Assembly (NCBI GenBank): GCA_016783285.1
Contig: JADHWW010000048.1
Location: 1 to 15,019 of the forward strand
DNA length: 15,019 bases
Reading direction: 5' to 3'
DNA from: Anaerolineae bacterium
GTDB lineage: Bacteria; Chloroflexota; Anaerolineae; B4-G1
Shown here: piece after piece, positions 7,171 through 13,609 of the stretch
Numbering within the stretch: position 1 is the first letter of the stretch
Layout of the letters: every line of letters starts with the position of its first letter
Position numbers and translations under genes: made by a program
Notes under the pieces: model-generated
Databases searched by the model: none
What the model was told of the DNA's origin: nothing
The model's input: the letters and a program-made list of their open reading frames with translations, nothing else

Positions 7171-8097
7171 ATTGGGTCCACTGTTCAGCGATGGTGATTT
7201 CGTGACGCTATTCTCGCTGCAAGGTCAAGCCGGTGAACCTCCAGCAATTCTGGCGACGGTGACAGTGCTGCAGTACATGGAAGGCCTGACCGATCGGCAA
7301 ACAGCCGAAGCAGTTCGCAGTCGCATTGATTGGAAGTATTTGCTGGGTTTACCACTGACTGACCCAGGATTTCACTACTCAATATTGAGCCCTTTTCGAG
7401 ATCGCTTGCTGGAAGGCAGCCGGGAAGCCCTGCTGTTGGACAGGGTCCTGGAGCGGCTGAAGGAATGTGGTTTTCTGAAAGGCAAACGGCAACAACGGAC
7501 TGACTCGACTCACATTCTAGCGGCGGTCCGTAAGATGAACCGTCTAGAGTGTGTGGGAGAGACCATTCGACGAGTGTTGAATGACTTGGCCCGTGTGGCA
7601 CCAGAATGGCTGTTGGGGCAGATTGCGCCTGACTGGTTTGATCGCTACAGAGCACGGTTTGAAGTCTATCGTCTGCCGAAAGAGAAGACCAAGCGAGAAG
7701 CGCTGCAACTGCAGATTGGTCAGGATGGCTTGCATTTGTTGGATGCGATCTACGGTGAAGACGCGCCATCCTGGTTGCATGAGATTCCATCGGTGGGGGT
7801 AATGTGCCGTGTGTGGATGCAGCAGTACTACACCGAAGATGATCAAATCAAATGACGGGATGACGAGGGCCTGCCGCCCCACAAGCTGCTGATCGTCTCA
7901 CCCGATGACATTGAGGCTCGCAACCGCACCAAACGAGAAAGCGGTCACGTTATATCGGACTGGCCAAAGCCCATCTACAACGCCTGGCTACAGCAGCAGC
8001 GATGAATTTGACCAGGACAGTAAGCTGGTTGATGGAAAAAGAGAAGCCAAAGGCACCACATCATCGCTCTCCATTCGCGGCTCTTGCTCCACCTTGA
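7106..8097 (+). pseudogene. IS1182-family transposase remnant, nonsense-mutated and internally deleted
   Basis: Coding similarity to IS1182 transposases starts at 7106 (ETARIARTAFPKGNVYMTMRDELG, no start codon left). It runs through the N-terminal DUF772-type region (LSLQGQ, LTDRQTAEAVRSRIDWKYLLGL, LTDPGFHYSILSPFRDRLL, RTDSTHILAAVRKMNRLE) to QQYYTEDDQIK. A TGA at 7853-7855 stands where this family has Trp (TGG). The same frame then goes on (RDDEGLPPHKLLIVSPDDIEARNRTKRE) to about 7940. It next jumps frame into a typical IS1182 C-terminus (RYIGLAKAHLQ ... RSPFAALAPP) ending at TGA 8095-8097. The section between, which holds most of the catalytic core, is deleted. The longest intact piece is a 233-codon ORF at 7154-7855. 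The element is dead; no terminal inverted repeats were found. Confidence 0.85.
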
Positions 8098-8124
8098 CGT
8101 AAGAATGCCCAACAAAGTCTTCTA

Positions 8125-8140
8125 ATTGTCGCTTGACAAT
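8125..8140. repeat. Short inverted repeat upstream of PHP gene
   Basis: ATTGTC (8125-8130) and GACAAT (8135-8140) pair perfectly over a GCTT loop. It lies 10 nt before the -35 of the predicted PHP promoter and 28 nt after the transposase stop. It could be an operator or a weak terminator, or it may have arisen by chance. Confidence 0.35.
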
Positions 8141-8149
8141 CCTTACCCC

Positions 8150-8178
8150 TTGCCCCTTTTGCCCATCTGCGGTACAAT
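8150..8178 (+). promoter_or_regulatory. Promoter of the PHP-aminotransferase operon
   Basis: TTGCCC (8150-8155), 17 nt spacer, TACAAT (8173-8178): four of six and five of six consensus matches with ideal spacing. It lies about 58 nt before the ATG at 8236, in the only sizeable gap in front of this gene run. Confidence 0.55.
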
Positions 8179-8235
8179 CCCGCCCAATTGAATCCGTTAC
8201 TGTCCTGTAATCCGAGTTCTATTTGTACGAGTTCT

Positions 8236-9063
8236 ATGCGCATTGACTTACACATTCACACCATCGCCTCCGACGGCTGCTGGACACCGGAGCGAGTTGT
8301 CGCCGAGGTTCAGGTTCGGGGTATCGGCCTCTTTGCCATCGCCGACCACGACTCCGTCGCCAGCGTGCTCACTGCCGAACCGCTGGCGCGCGAGGCAGGA
8401 TTGGCCTTCTTGCACGGTGTTGAGGTCTCCACTCTCTTGGATAGCCATCTCTTCCACGTCCTGGCCTATGGCTTTGACCTGGACGACCTCCCGTTGGCTG
8501 CATTACTACGTGAGAACAGAGTCGGGCTGAACCAACACAACGATGAGACCATCCGCCGTCTTATTGCTGCTGGTTACGAGATTGACCTGGACGACTACGC
8601 CGCCTATGAGTACGACCCCACCTGGGGCGGCTGGAAGGCGCTCAACTTCCTGATTGACCGGGGCTTCTGCACAGACGTGCACGACTACCTCCGTAACCTG
8701 ATGGCGTCTCTGCCCACCGAATGGCCGTCGTTCCCTCACCCTGCCGAAGCCATGGCCACCATTCGGGAGGCCGGTGGTGTGCCCATCCTGGCTCATCCTG
8801 GCATCAGCCTGCGCGGCGAGGGGGTCAGCGAAAAGACGCTGCACCCCTTCCTCGACTTCGGCATCGCCGGGCTGGAATGTTACTCCTACTATCACGACGA
8901 GGCTACGACCCGCTTCTGCCTGGACTGGTGCAATCGCCACGACCTGCTCATCACCGGCGGTTCCGACTGCCACGGCGGGTTCGTCGGGCGCGAACTGGGT
9001 GTCCCGGTCGTGGACATTGCCGACCTGCGGCTGGGCGAACTGGAGGAGCGGATCATACGCTGA
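8236..9063 (+). CDS. PHP-domain metal-dependent phosphoesterase
   Basis: A 275-residue protein of the polymerase-and-histidinol-phosphatase superfamily, in the group that includes YciV/TrpH 3',5'-nucleotide phosphatases. Metal-ligand positions are all present: H6 and H8 (DLHIHT), D13, H38 (ADHDS), E63 (GVEVS), H74 (HVLAY), H187 (AHPG), D244 and H246 (GSDCHG). It is expected to be a cytoplasmic enzyme that hydrolyses a phosphate ester using two or three metal ions; the substrate (nucleotide, RNA 5' end or a sugar phosphate) cannot be told from sequence. The ATG at 8236 is chosen because the HxH motif begins five residues in, as usual for the family. An upstream TTG (8188) would overlap the start of transcription. 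The next gene's SD follows its stop directly, so it is the first gene of an operon. Confidence 0.85.
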   Translation: MRIDLHIHTIASDGCWTPERVVAEVQVRGIGLFAIADHDSVASVLTAEPLAREAGLAFLHGVEVSTLLDSHLFHVLAYGFDLDDLPLAALLRENRVGLNQHNDETIRRLIAAGYEIDLDDYAAYEYDPTWGGWKALNFLIDRGFCTDVHDYLRNLMASLPTEWPSFPHPAEAMATIREAGGVPILAHPGISLRGEGVSEKTLHPFLDFGIAGLECYSYYHDEATTRFCLDWCNRHDLLITGGSDCHGGFVGRELGVPVVDIADLRLGELEERIIR

Positions 9064-9076
9064 TGGAGGATTTGTA

Positions 9077-10285
9077 GTGACTGAACCATCCATTTCTTTA
9101 CGCAGTACCGAGATGCCGATGTCGGCCGTGCGCAAGTTGGTGCCCCTGGCCCAGGCCGCCAAGGGGCGCGGCATGCGCGTGATTCATCTCAACGTCGGCC
9201 AGCCTGACATTGAGACGCCACCCGAGTTCTGGGAGGCAGTGCGTAACTTCCCGGAGCGCACGTTGGCCTACGCCCCCTCGGCCGGTCGCCCCGAGTGCAT
9301 CGAGGGTTTGATAGAGTACTACGCCCGCTTCGACATCGAACTATCGCCGGAGCAGGTTGTCGTCACCACCGCCGGCTGCGAGGCGCTGTTGTTCGCGCTG
9401 CTGGCCTGCGGCGATCCCGGCGACGAGATCATCCTGCCCGAGCCCTACTACTCCAACTACAATGGCCTGGCGGCGATGACCGGCCTGCGTCTGGTGCCCT
9501 TCACCACTCGCGCCGAGGATGGCTACCGGCTGCCCCCACGCGAGGTGATCGAGCGGCTGGTGGGGGAGCGCACCCGTGCTATCCTCTACTCCAGCCCTGG
9601 CAATCCCACCGGCGTGGTCTACACCCGGGACGAGGTTGCCATGTTGGGGGAGGTCGCCCGCGAGCATAACCTGTTCCTCCTGGCCGACGAGGTCTACCGC
9701 GAGTTCACCTACGACGACCAGATCGCCACCAGCGCGTTCCATATCCCCGGTCTGGAGGAGCACGCCGTCATGTTAGATAGCATCTCCAAGCGCTATTCCG
9801 CCTGCGGCGCGCGGATTGGCTGCGTCGTCTCGCGCAACGCGGCTTTTATGAAGGCGATCCTGAAACTGGCGATGGTGCGCCTTTCGGCCCCGGCGCTAGA
9901 CCAGATCGGGGCTGCCGCGTGCGTGCGTACTCCGCCCGCCTACTTCGACCGCGTGCGGGTTGAGTACACCCGCCGCCGTGACATCGTCTTCGAGCGTTTG
10001 AACCGCATCGAGGGAGTCATCTGCCCCAAGCCGGCAGGCGCTTTCTATGCTATGGCCAGGATTGAGGGGGTGGATACGGAGGACTTCGCCCGCTGGTTGC
10101 TGACTGACTTCGAGCAGGATGGCGAGACGGTGATGGTCGCGCCAGGGGCGGGCTTCTATGGTACCCCGGGCCTGGGCCGCGATGAGATTCGCATTGCCTA
10201 TGTATTGGAGACGGAGACACTCGCGCGGGCGATGGATCTGCTGGCGACGGCCATCCGCCGTTACCGCCGGGAACGGCCGGGATAA
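9077..10285 (+). CDS. Class I/II pyridoxal-phosphate aminotransferase
   Basis: A 402-residue fold-type I aminotransferase of the AspC/AlaT kind. Residues seen: G70 region (YAPSAGRPE), Y124-Y125 in PEPYYSNY, N176 in SSPGNPTGV, D204 and Y207 in LADEVYREF, the PLP lysine K238 in DSISKRYS, R246 in GARIGCV, and a late Arg in IRIAYV that should hold the substrate carboxylate. It transfers an amino group between an amino acid and a 2-oxo acid; an aspartate-type or broad substrate range is likely but not proven. Start GTG 9077 is fixed by GGAGGA at 9065-9070 (6 nt spacing), although the frame is open further upstream. It lies 13 nt after the PHP gene and before proC, suggesting an amino-acid metabolism operon. 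Confidence 0.9.
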   Translation: MTEPSISLRSTEMPMSAVRKLVPLAQAAKGRGMRVIHLNVGQPDIETPPEFWEAVRNFPERTLAYAPSAGRPECIEGLIEYYARFDIELSPEQVVVTTAGCEALLFALLACGDPGDEIILPEPYYSNYNGLAAMTGLRLVPFTTRAEDGYRLPPREVIERLVGERTRAILYSSPGNPTGVVYTRDEVAMLGEVAREHNLFLLADEVYREFTYDDQIATSAFHIPGLEEHAVMLDSISKRYSACGARIGCVVSRNAAFMKAILKLAMVRLSAPALDQIGAAACVRTPPAYFDRVRVEYTRRRDIVFERLNRIEGVICPKPAGAFYAMARIEGVDTEDFARWLLTDFEQDGETVMVAPGAGFYGTPGLGRDEIRIAYVLETETLARAMDLLATAIRRYRRERPG

Positions 10286-10297
10286 GAAGATCAAACC

Positions 10298-10340
10298 CTG
10301 GCGAAGGTTTGACTGCATCTTTATTCGTAACCTTCGCCAG
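10298..10340. repeat. Perfect 12-bp inverted repeat before proC
   Basis: CTGGCGAAGGTT (10298-10309) and AACCTTCGCCAG (10329-10340) pair perfectly with a 19-nt loop. The hairpin begins 13 nt after the aminotransferase stop and ends 15 nt before the proC Shine-Dalgarno. No T-run follows. It could be a partial terminator or attenuator, or an mRNA stabiliser that sets different levels for the two genes. Confidence 0.7.
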
Positions 10341-10368
10341 CGTGACTGTTAGTCAAGGAGGAGGAGAT

Positions 10369-11250
10369 ATGGCCACCGACGAATTACAGGGACTGAGACT
10401 CGCTTTTGTCGGCAGCGGGACGATGGCCGAGGCGATAATCCAGGCACTGCTGCGCGCTGGCGAGGTGACCCCGGAACAGATCGTCGCCAGTGGCCCGCGG
10501 ATTGAACGGGGTGAGAAACTACAAGCCCGCTACGGAGTGCGCATCACCACCAGTAACGTCACCGCCGCCAGCGGGGCTGACATTGTGGTTCTAGCGGTCA
10601 AGCCCCAGGTGCTGCTCCCAGTGCTGGCCGAATTGCGCGGCCATGTGCAGCCCGCCACACTGGTGTTTTCCATCGTCGCCGGTATGCCCATCGCCACCAT
10701 CTGTGCCGGACTCGACCACACGGCCGTCGTGCGCACCATGCCCAATACCCCGGCCCAGATCGGGGAAGGGATGACCGTGTGGACCGCTGCGCCAGCGGTC
10801 ACTGAACCACAGCGTGCCCAGGCGCAGACCATCCTACAGACGATGGGCCTGGAGATGTACGTCACCCACGAGGACGCGCTGAACATGGCGACTGCCGTCA
10901 GCGGCACCGGCCCCACCTACGTCTTCCTGCTGATGGAGGCACTGGTGGATGCGGCGGTGCACCTGGGCTTCTCCCGCCGCCAGGCGCGCTTGCTCGTCGT
11001 CCAGACGGTGCTCGGCTCCGTCAAGTTTGCCCAGCGGTCGGATCTCCACCTGGCCCAACTGCGGAACATGGTCACCTCCCCTGGCGGAACCAGTGCCGAG
11101 GCGATCTACCAGTTAGAGAAGGGGGGGATGCGCACGGTCCTCTCCAAGGCCATCTGGGCAGCCTACAAAAAATCGCGCTTGCTGGGGGAACGTGCCCAGC
11201 AGCCGATAGAAGGCCCGCTGGAGGTCGGTGGTGAAGAGAACAGCAGTTAG
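10369..11250 (+). CDS. proC: Pyrroline-5-carboxylate reductase
   Basis: Last step of proline synthesis: reduces 1-pyrroline-5-carboxylate to L-proline with NAD(P)H in the cytoplasm. The 293 residues match the family in length and order. The Rossmann start is LAFVGSGTMAEAI (11-23). VLAVKPQ (74-80) and VRTMPNTPAQIGEG (121-134) follow, then AVSGTGPTYVFLLMEAL (176-192). The family signature is VTSPGGTSAEAIYQLEKGGMR (235-255), where the conserved Thr/Ser residues bind substrate. ATG 10369 has a very strong AAGGAGGAGGAG at 10355-10366; the upstream in-frame GTG at 10309 would lie inside the hairpin. The short C-terminal extension (about 25 residues after KKSRLLGE) is hydrophilic. It is the third gene after the PHP and aminotransferase genes and its stop lies inside the terminator stem. 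Confidence 0.97.
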   Translation: MATDELQGLRLAFVGSGTMAEAIIQALLRAGEVTPEQIVASGPRIERGEKLQARYGVRITTSNVTAASGADIVVLAVKPQVLLPVLAELRGHVQPATLVFSIVAGMPIATICAGLDHTAVVRTMPNTPAQIGEGMTVWTAAPAVTEPQRAQAQTILQTMGLEMYVTHEDALNMATAVSGTGPTYVFLLMEALVDAAVHLGFSRRQARLLVVQTVLGSVKFAQRSDLHLAQLRNMVTSPGGTSAEAIYQLEKGGMRTVLSKAIWAAYKKSRLLGERAQQPIEGPLEVGGEENSS

Positions 11251-11284
11251 CCGTTAGTGGACAGTGACCAACGGCTAACTGCTG
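11241..11284. terminator. Bidirectional terminator between convergent genes
   Basis: CAGCAGTTAGCCGTT (11241-11255) and AACGGCTAACTGCTG (11270-11284) form a perfect 15-bp stem with a 14-nt loop. The left arm contains the proC stop codon TAG (11248-11250), and the right arm ends 5 nt before the cupin gene's stop on the minus strand. There is no clear U-tract on either side, so it is not a textbook intrinsic terminator, but the position between converging genes supports the role. Confidence 0.7.
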
Positions 11285-11288
11285 ACTG

Positions 11289-11747
11289 CTAAGTAATCTT
11301 CGGCCCCGCCGTCCAGTCGTAGCCAATCTCTGGGGCGTCGGGAGGGATGCGTCCCTCATCGGTACCGTCGTACTCGTGCGATACGATGTAGAAGACGTGC
11401 GCCGGCCCGTTCAGTACCCGGTAGCCGTGGGCCACGCCGGGTGGGATTTTGAGCACGATTGGCGGCTGTCCTTCCCCCATCAGCAACTCCTGCAATTCGC
11501 CGTGGGTGGGCGAGTCGGGCCGCGTATCGTAGAGCGCCGCCTTGATAGTGCCCACCGCCACGTACCACCAGTCCGTCTGTTTCTGATGCACGTGCCACGC
11601 CTTGGCGACTCCCTGGAAGGACATTGTGTGGCTCCATTGGCCGAAGCCCTCCGGGAAGATGTCGTCGCTGGCGCGGATGACCTCGCAGAAGAAGCCTCTC
11701 TCGTCTGTGTGAATCGCCAGTTCCTTGACCTCGACGCCGTGTATCAT
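11289..11747 (-). CDS. RmlC-like cupin, dTDP-4-dehydrorhamnose 3,5-epimerase family
   Basis: A 152-residue single-domain cupin. HTDERGFFCEVIRA (13-26) matches the conserved DERG region of sugar 3,5-epimerases. WHVHQKQTDWWYV replaces the usual GLHYQ stretch but keeps its His. IPPGVAHGYRVL and the late DAPEIGYDW also match. Classical RmlC epimerises C3 and C5 of dTDP-4-keto-6-deoxyglucose; this one is shorter than the usual ~180 residues and differs at the first active-site loop, so it may act on another sugar nucleotide or be a relative. SD GAGGAG (11754-11759, minus strand) overlaps the TGA stop of the upstream protease gene, so the two are translationally linked. No other sugar-nucleotide gene lies in the window. 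Confidence 0.8.
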   Translation of the reverse strand: MIHGVEVKELAIHTDERGFFCEVIRASDDIFPEGFGQWSHTMSFQGVAKAWHVHQKQTDWWYVAVGTIKAALYDTRPDSPTHGELQELLMGEGQPPIVLKIPPGVAHGYRVLNGPAHVFYIVSHEYDGTDEGRIPPDAPEIGYDWTAGPKIT

Positions 11748-11757
11748 TGGACGCTCC

Positions 11758-12936
11758 TCACTGTATGCGAATCTCCCGCAGTGGCGCGGGCATAAACGTC
11801 AGGATGAAGATAACCAGTACTGCCAGCCCAAGGGCGACCCGTCGCCAATCGAGCCGGGTGGCGTCGTCGAGCGGCGGCGGGTGGCGTGGGTTTATGATCA
11901 GGTTCAGGAAGCCCCACGTTATCCAGAACCCGCCGGCCTGGTTACCTATCATCAGTAGCCATCCTCCCCAGCCCACCATCGCCGCGATGAGGACGTATCC
12001 CAGAGTGCGGGCCCTGCGGCCCAACAGCGCGTAACTGATGTGCCCGCCGTCCAGTTGGCCCACCGGTATCAGGTTGATCATCGTGACCAGCAGGCCGGCC
12101 CAGGCGGCGAAAGCGACCGGATGCAGCCAGACGTCCTCCCCGTTGCTGGGGAGAATCTTCCCGAACACCAGGTACTTGAGCGCCACGTAGAGCAGCGAAT
12201 TACCTTCTTGCAGAGCGATCTCTACATCGGGAGGAGGTGGTCCAACATTGGAAAGCGCCAGTCCCAGGATTAGCAGGGGAATGGCGATGATCAGGCCACC
12301 CAGAGGGCCGGCGACACCGATATCGAACAGCGCCCTGCGGTTGCGCATCGGCGACCGCTGCACGATGACCGCCCCCATTGTCCCGAGGATATTGGGCGGC
12401 AGCATAGGGATGAAGTAGGGCAGGCTGACGGGCGAACCGTACCGCCGGGCGACGAAGTAGTGGCTCAGTTCGTGGGCCAGGAGGATACCTAAAAGTGTGG
12501 CTGCGAAGGGGATGCCATACTGCAGGTGGGTCAGCGGCATGAGCAACGCACCGCGAGCTGGTGTCTCGTCTGTGAGCATCCCAACTTCTTGCAGCCCGTA
12601 TCCAGCGCCGATGTAGAGCACGCTGAGGAGTGTCGCTAGAAACAGCACCACGTTGATCCACGTCCGGCTTGGCTTGTGCTCAATCACGCCTTTGATGGCG
12701 ACAACCTCGTGGCCTCCACCCGGCTGATCACGGAGCGAGGCGGTGTAGTCGTAGTTGGCAAACCGCTGCGTCATGTGCTCGAAGGCGGTCTCCGTGTCGC
12801 CATACACCTGGCCACGGAAGGCGAGCACCGCGTCGGGTGGCTTTACCACCGTGTACTCCTCGACGCGCATCAAATCCGCGAGTTGCCGTCGTAACTGCTC
12901 GATCGCCGTCGGCTCAGCCAGAACTGCAGGTTCCAT
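11758..12936 (-). CDS. M50-family site-2 protease (intramembrane zinc metalloprotease)
   Basis: A 392-residue membrane protein. The zinc site is H155-E-L-S-H159 (LLAHELSHYF) in one membrane segment and D296 in PVGQLDGGHI in a later one, the S2P layout. GVAGPLGGLIIAIP (207-220) is also typical of the family. About six or seven membrane segments lie between residues 92 and 385. The N-terminal 90 residues are soluble (LRVEEY-type start, then VLAFRGQVYG), resembling the regulatory front of chloroplast EGY-like and bacterial relatives; no PDZ domain is seen. It should cut membrane-bound proteins, for example an anti-sigma factor, but no partner is encoded nearby. AAGGAGA precedes the ATG, and a promoter is visible at 12975-13002. 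The RmlC-like gene follows 10 nt downstream. Confidence 0.9.
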   Translation of the reverse strand: MEPAVLAEPTAIEQLRRQLADLMRVEEYTVVKPPDAVLAFRGQVYGDTETAFEHMTQRFANYDYTASLRDQPGGGHEVVAIKGVIEHKPSRTWINVVLFLATLLSVLYIGAGYGLQEVGMLTDETPARGALLMPLTHLQYGIPFAATLLGILLAHELSHYFVARRYGSPVSLPYFIPMLPPNILGTMGAVIVQRSPMRNRRALFDIGVAGPLGGLIIAIPLLILGLALSNVGPPPPDVEIALQEGNSLLYVALKYLVFGKILPSNGEDVWLHPVAFAAWAGLLVTMINLIPVGQLDGGHISYALLGRRARTLGYVLIAAMVGWGGWLLMIGNQAGGFWITWGFLNLIINPRHPPPLDDATRLDWRRVALGLAVLVIFILTFMPAPLREIRIQ

Positions 12937-12974
12937 ATTTCTGTCTCCTTGTTCCCTCGTTGGCTTGGCCCCTG

Positions 12975-13002
12975 ATTATACCCCATAAGAGTAAAACGTA
13001 AA
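12975..13002 (-). promoter_or_regulatory. Promoter of the M50 protease-cupin operon
   Basis: On the minus strand, TTTACG (12997-13002), 16 nt spacer, TATAAT (12975-12980), a perfect -10. The start of transcription would be near 12968, about 30 nt before the ATG at 12936. The -35 matches four of six bases. Confidence 0.6.
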
Positions 13003-13042
13003 GCGCGAAACGTGATCGTGATCTGTCCCTGTAAGGGCTGCC

Positions 13043-13522
13043 TTATGCTTCACTTTTTTCTCCGGCGATGAGCTTCTCTATCTGACCGCGCATTGCCCGC
13101 AAATGACTGCCTGGCCAGTAGACCCGCCCGCAGCCGGAGCAGCGGCGGAATTCGGTCTGGGTCTTCAACACGTAGGGAGGCACGCGGTCGGCGATTTCGG
13201 CGGGAGAAATGGGTTCCAGCACAGCGTTGCACACAGAGCAGCGGGAGAGGGCCGGGTGGGGTGACCCGCCGAGCCCGTCCAGTACCTCCTGTACCTGCTC
13301 CTCCAGCACCTCCGACTGGATCAGCAGCGTGCGCAGGCCGCGGCGGGCCGCCAGTCCGCGGTCGCGGGTGAGCAGCACGCGACCTTCGGCACGGGCACGG
13401 CGGGCCAGTTCGCGGTCGCTGGCGGCATTGTCGTAGGCGGTGTCGTAGCCCAGCAGCCGCAGCCATTTCGCCAGTTTGCCTAGCATGCCGTCAGCCAGGA
13501 GTTGCAGTGGTTTGTCATTCAT
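13043..13522 (-). CDS. Mut7-C RNase-domain protein with zinc ribbon
   Basis: A 159-residue protein matching the Mut7-C family (PIN-like fold RNase domain plus zinc ribbon). Residues 6-60 carry LQLLADGMLGKLAKWLRLLGYDT and, later, EGRVLLTRDRGLA, with D11 and D54 as likely metal ligands. The ribbon has C95-x2-C98 (CSVC) and C128-x2-C131 (CSGCG), followed by the family-typical YWPGSH. It is a predicted cytoplasmic ribonuclease; the natural substrate is unknown. The start is the ATG at 13520-13522, just before the conserved region. The SD is weak, and the frame continues open upstream only because it runs antisense to GC-rich coding sequence. It diverges from the Amt-like gene with 87 nt between them. 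Confidence 0.88.
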   Translation of the reverse strand: MNDKPLQLLADGMLGKLAKWLRLLGYDTAYDNAASDRELARRARAEGRVLLTRDRGLAARRGLRTLLIQSEVLEEQVQEVLDGLGGSPHPALSRCSVCNAVLEPISPAEIADRVPPYVLKTQTEFRRCSGCGRVYWPGSHLRAMRGQIEKLIAGEKSEA

Positions 13523-13563
13523 CGCGCTTGGCGAAAACGGCAGAGTCTGGTAAGATTGGTGGG

Positions 13564-13592
13564 TTGGTAAATTCGTACATTGGTAGTATTCT
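13564..13592 (+). promoter_or_regulatory. Possible promoter of the Amt-like gene
   Basis: TTGGTA (13564-13569), 17 nt, TATTCT (13587-13592), with four of six matches in each box. It is the best candidate in the 87-nt divergent region, but weak; the region also contains several TTGGT repeats that could bind a regulator. Confidence 0.3.
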
Positions 13593-13609
13593 ACTTGAAA
13601 GGGACAATT

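Noticed and set aside
8133..8138. TTGACA as the -35 of the PHP promoter
   Set aside because: A perfect box, but the only good -10 (TACAAT 8173) is 34 nt away. TTGCCC at 8150 gives the correct 17-nt spacing, and the TTGACA lies partly inside a small inverted repeat.
8774..9076. N-terminal extension of the aminotransferase inside the PHP gene
   Set aside because: It would overlap 290 nt of a well-supported gene, and GTG 9077 has an ideal ribosome site. The family N-terminus fits that start.
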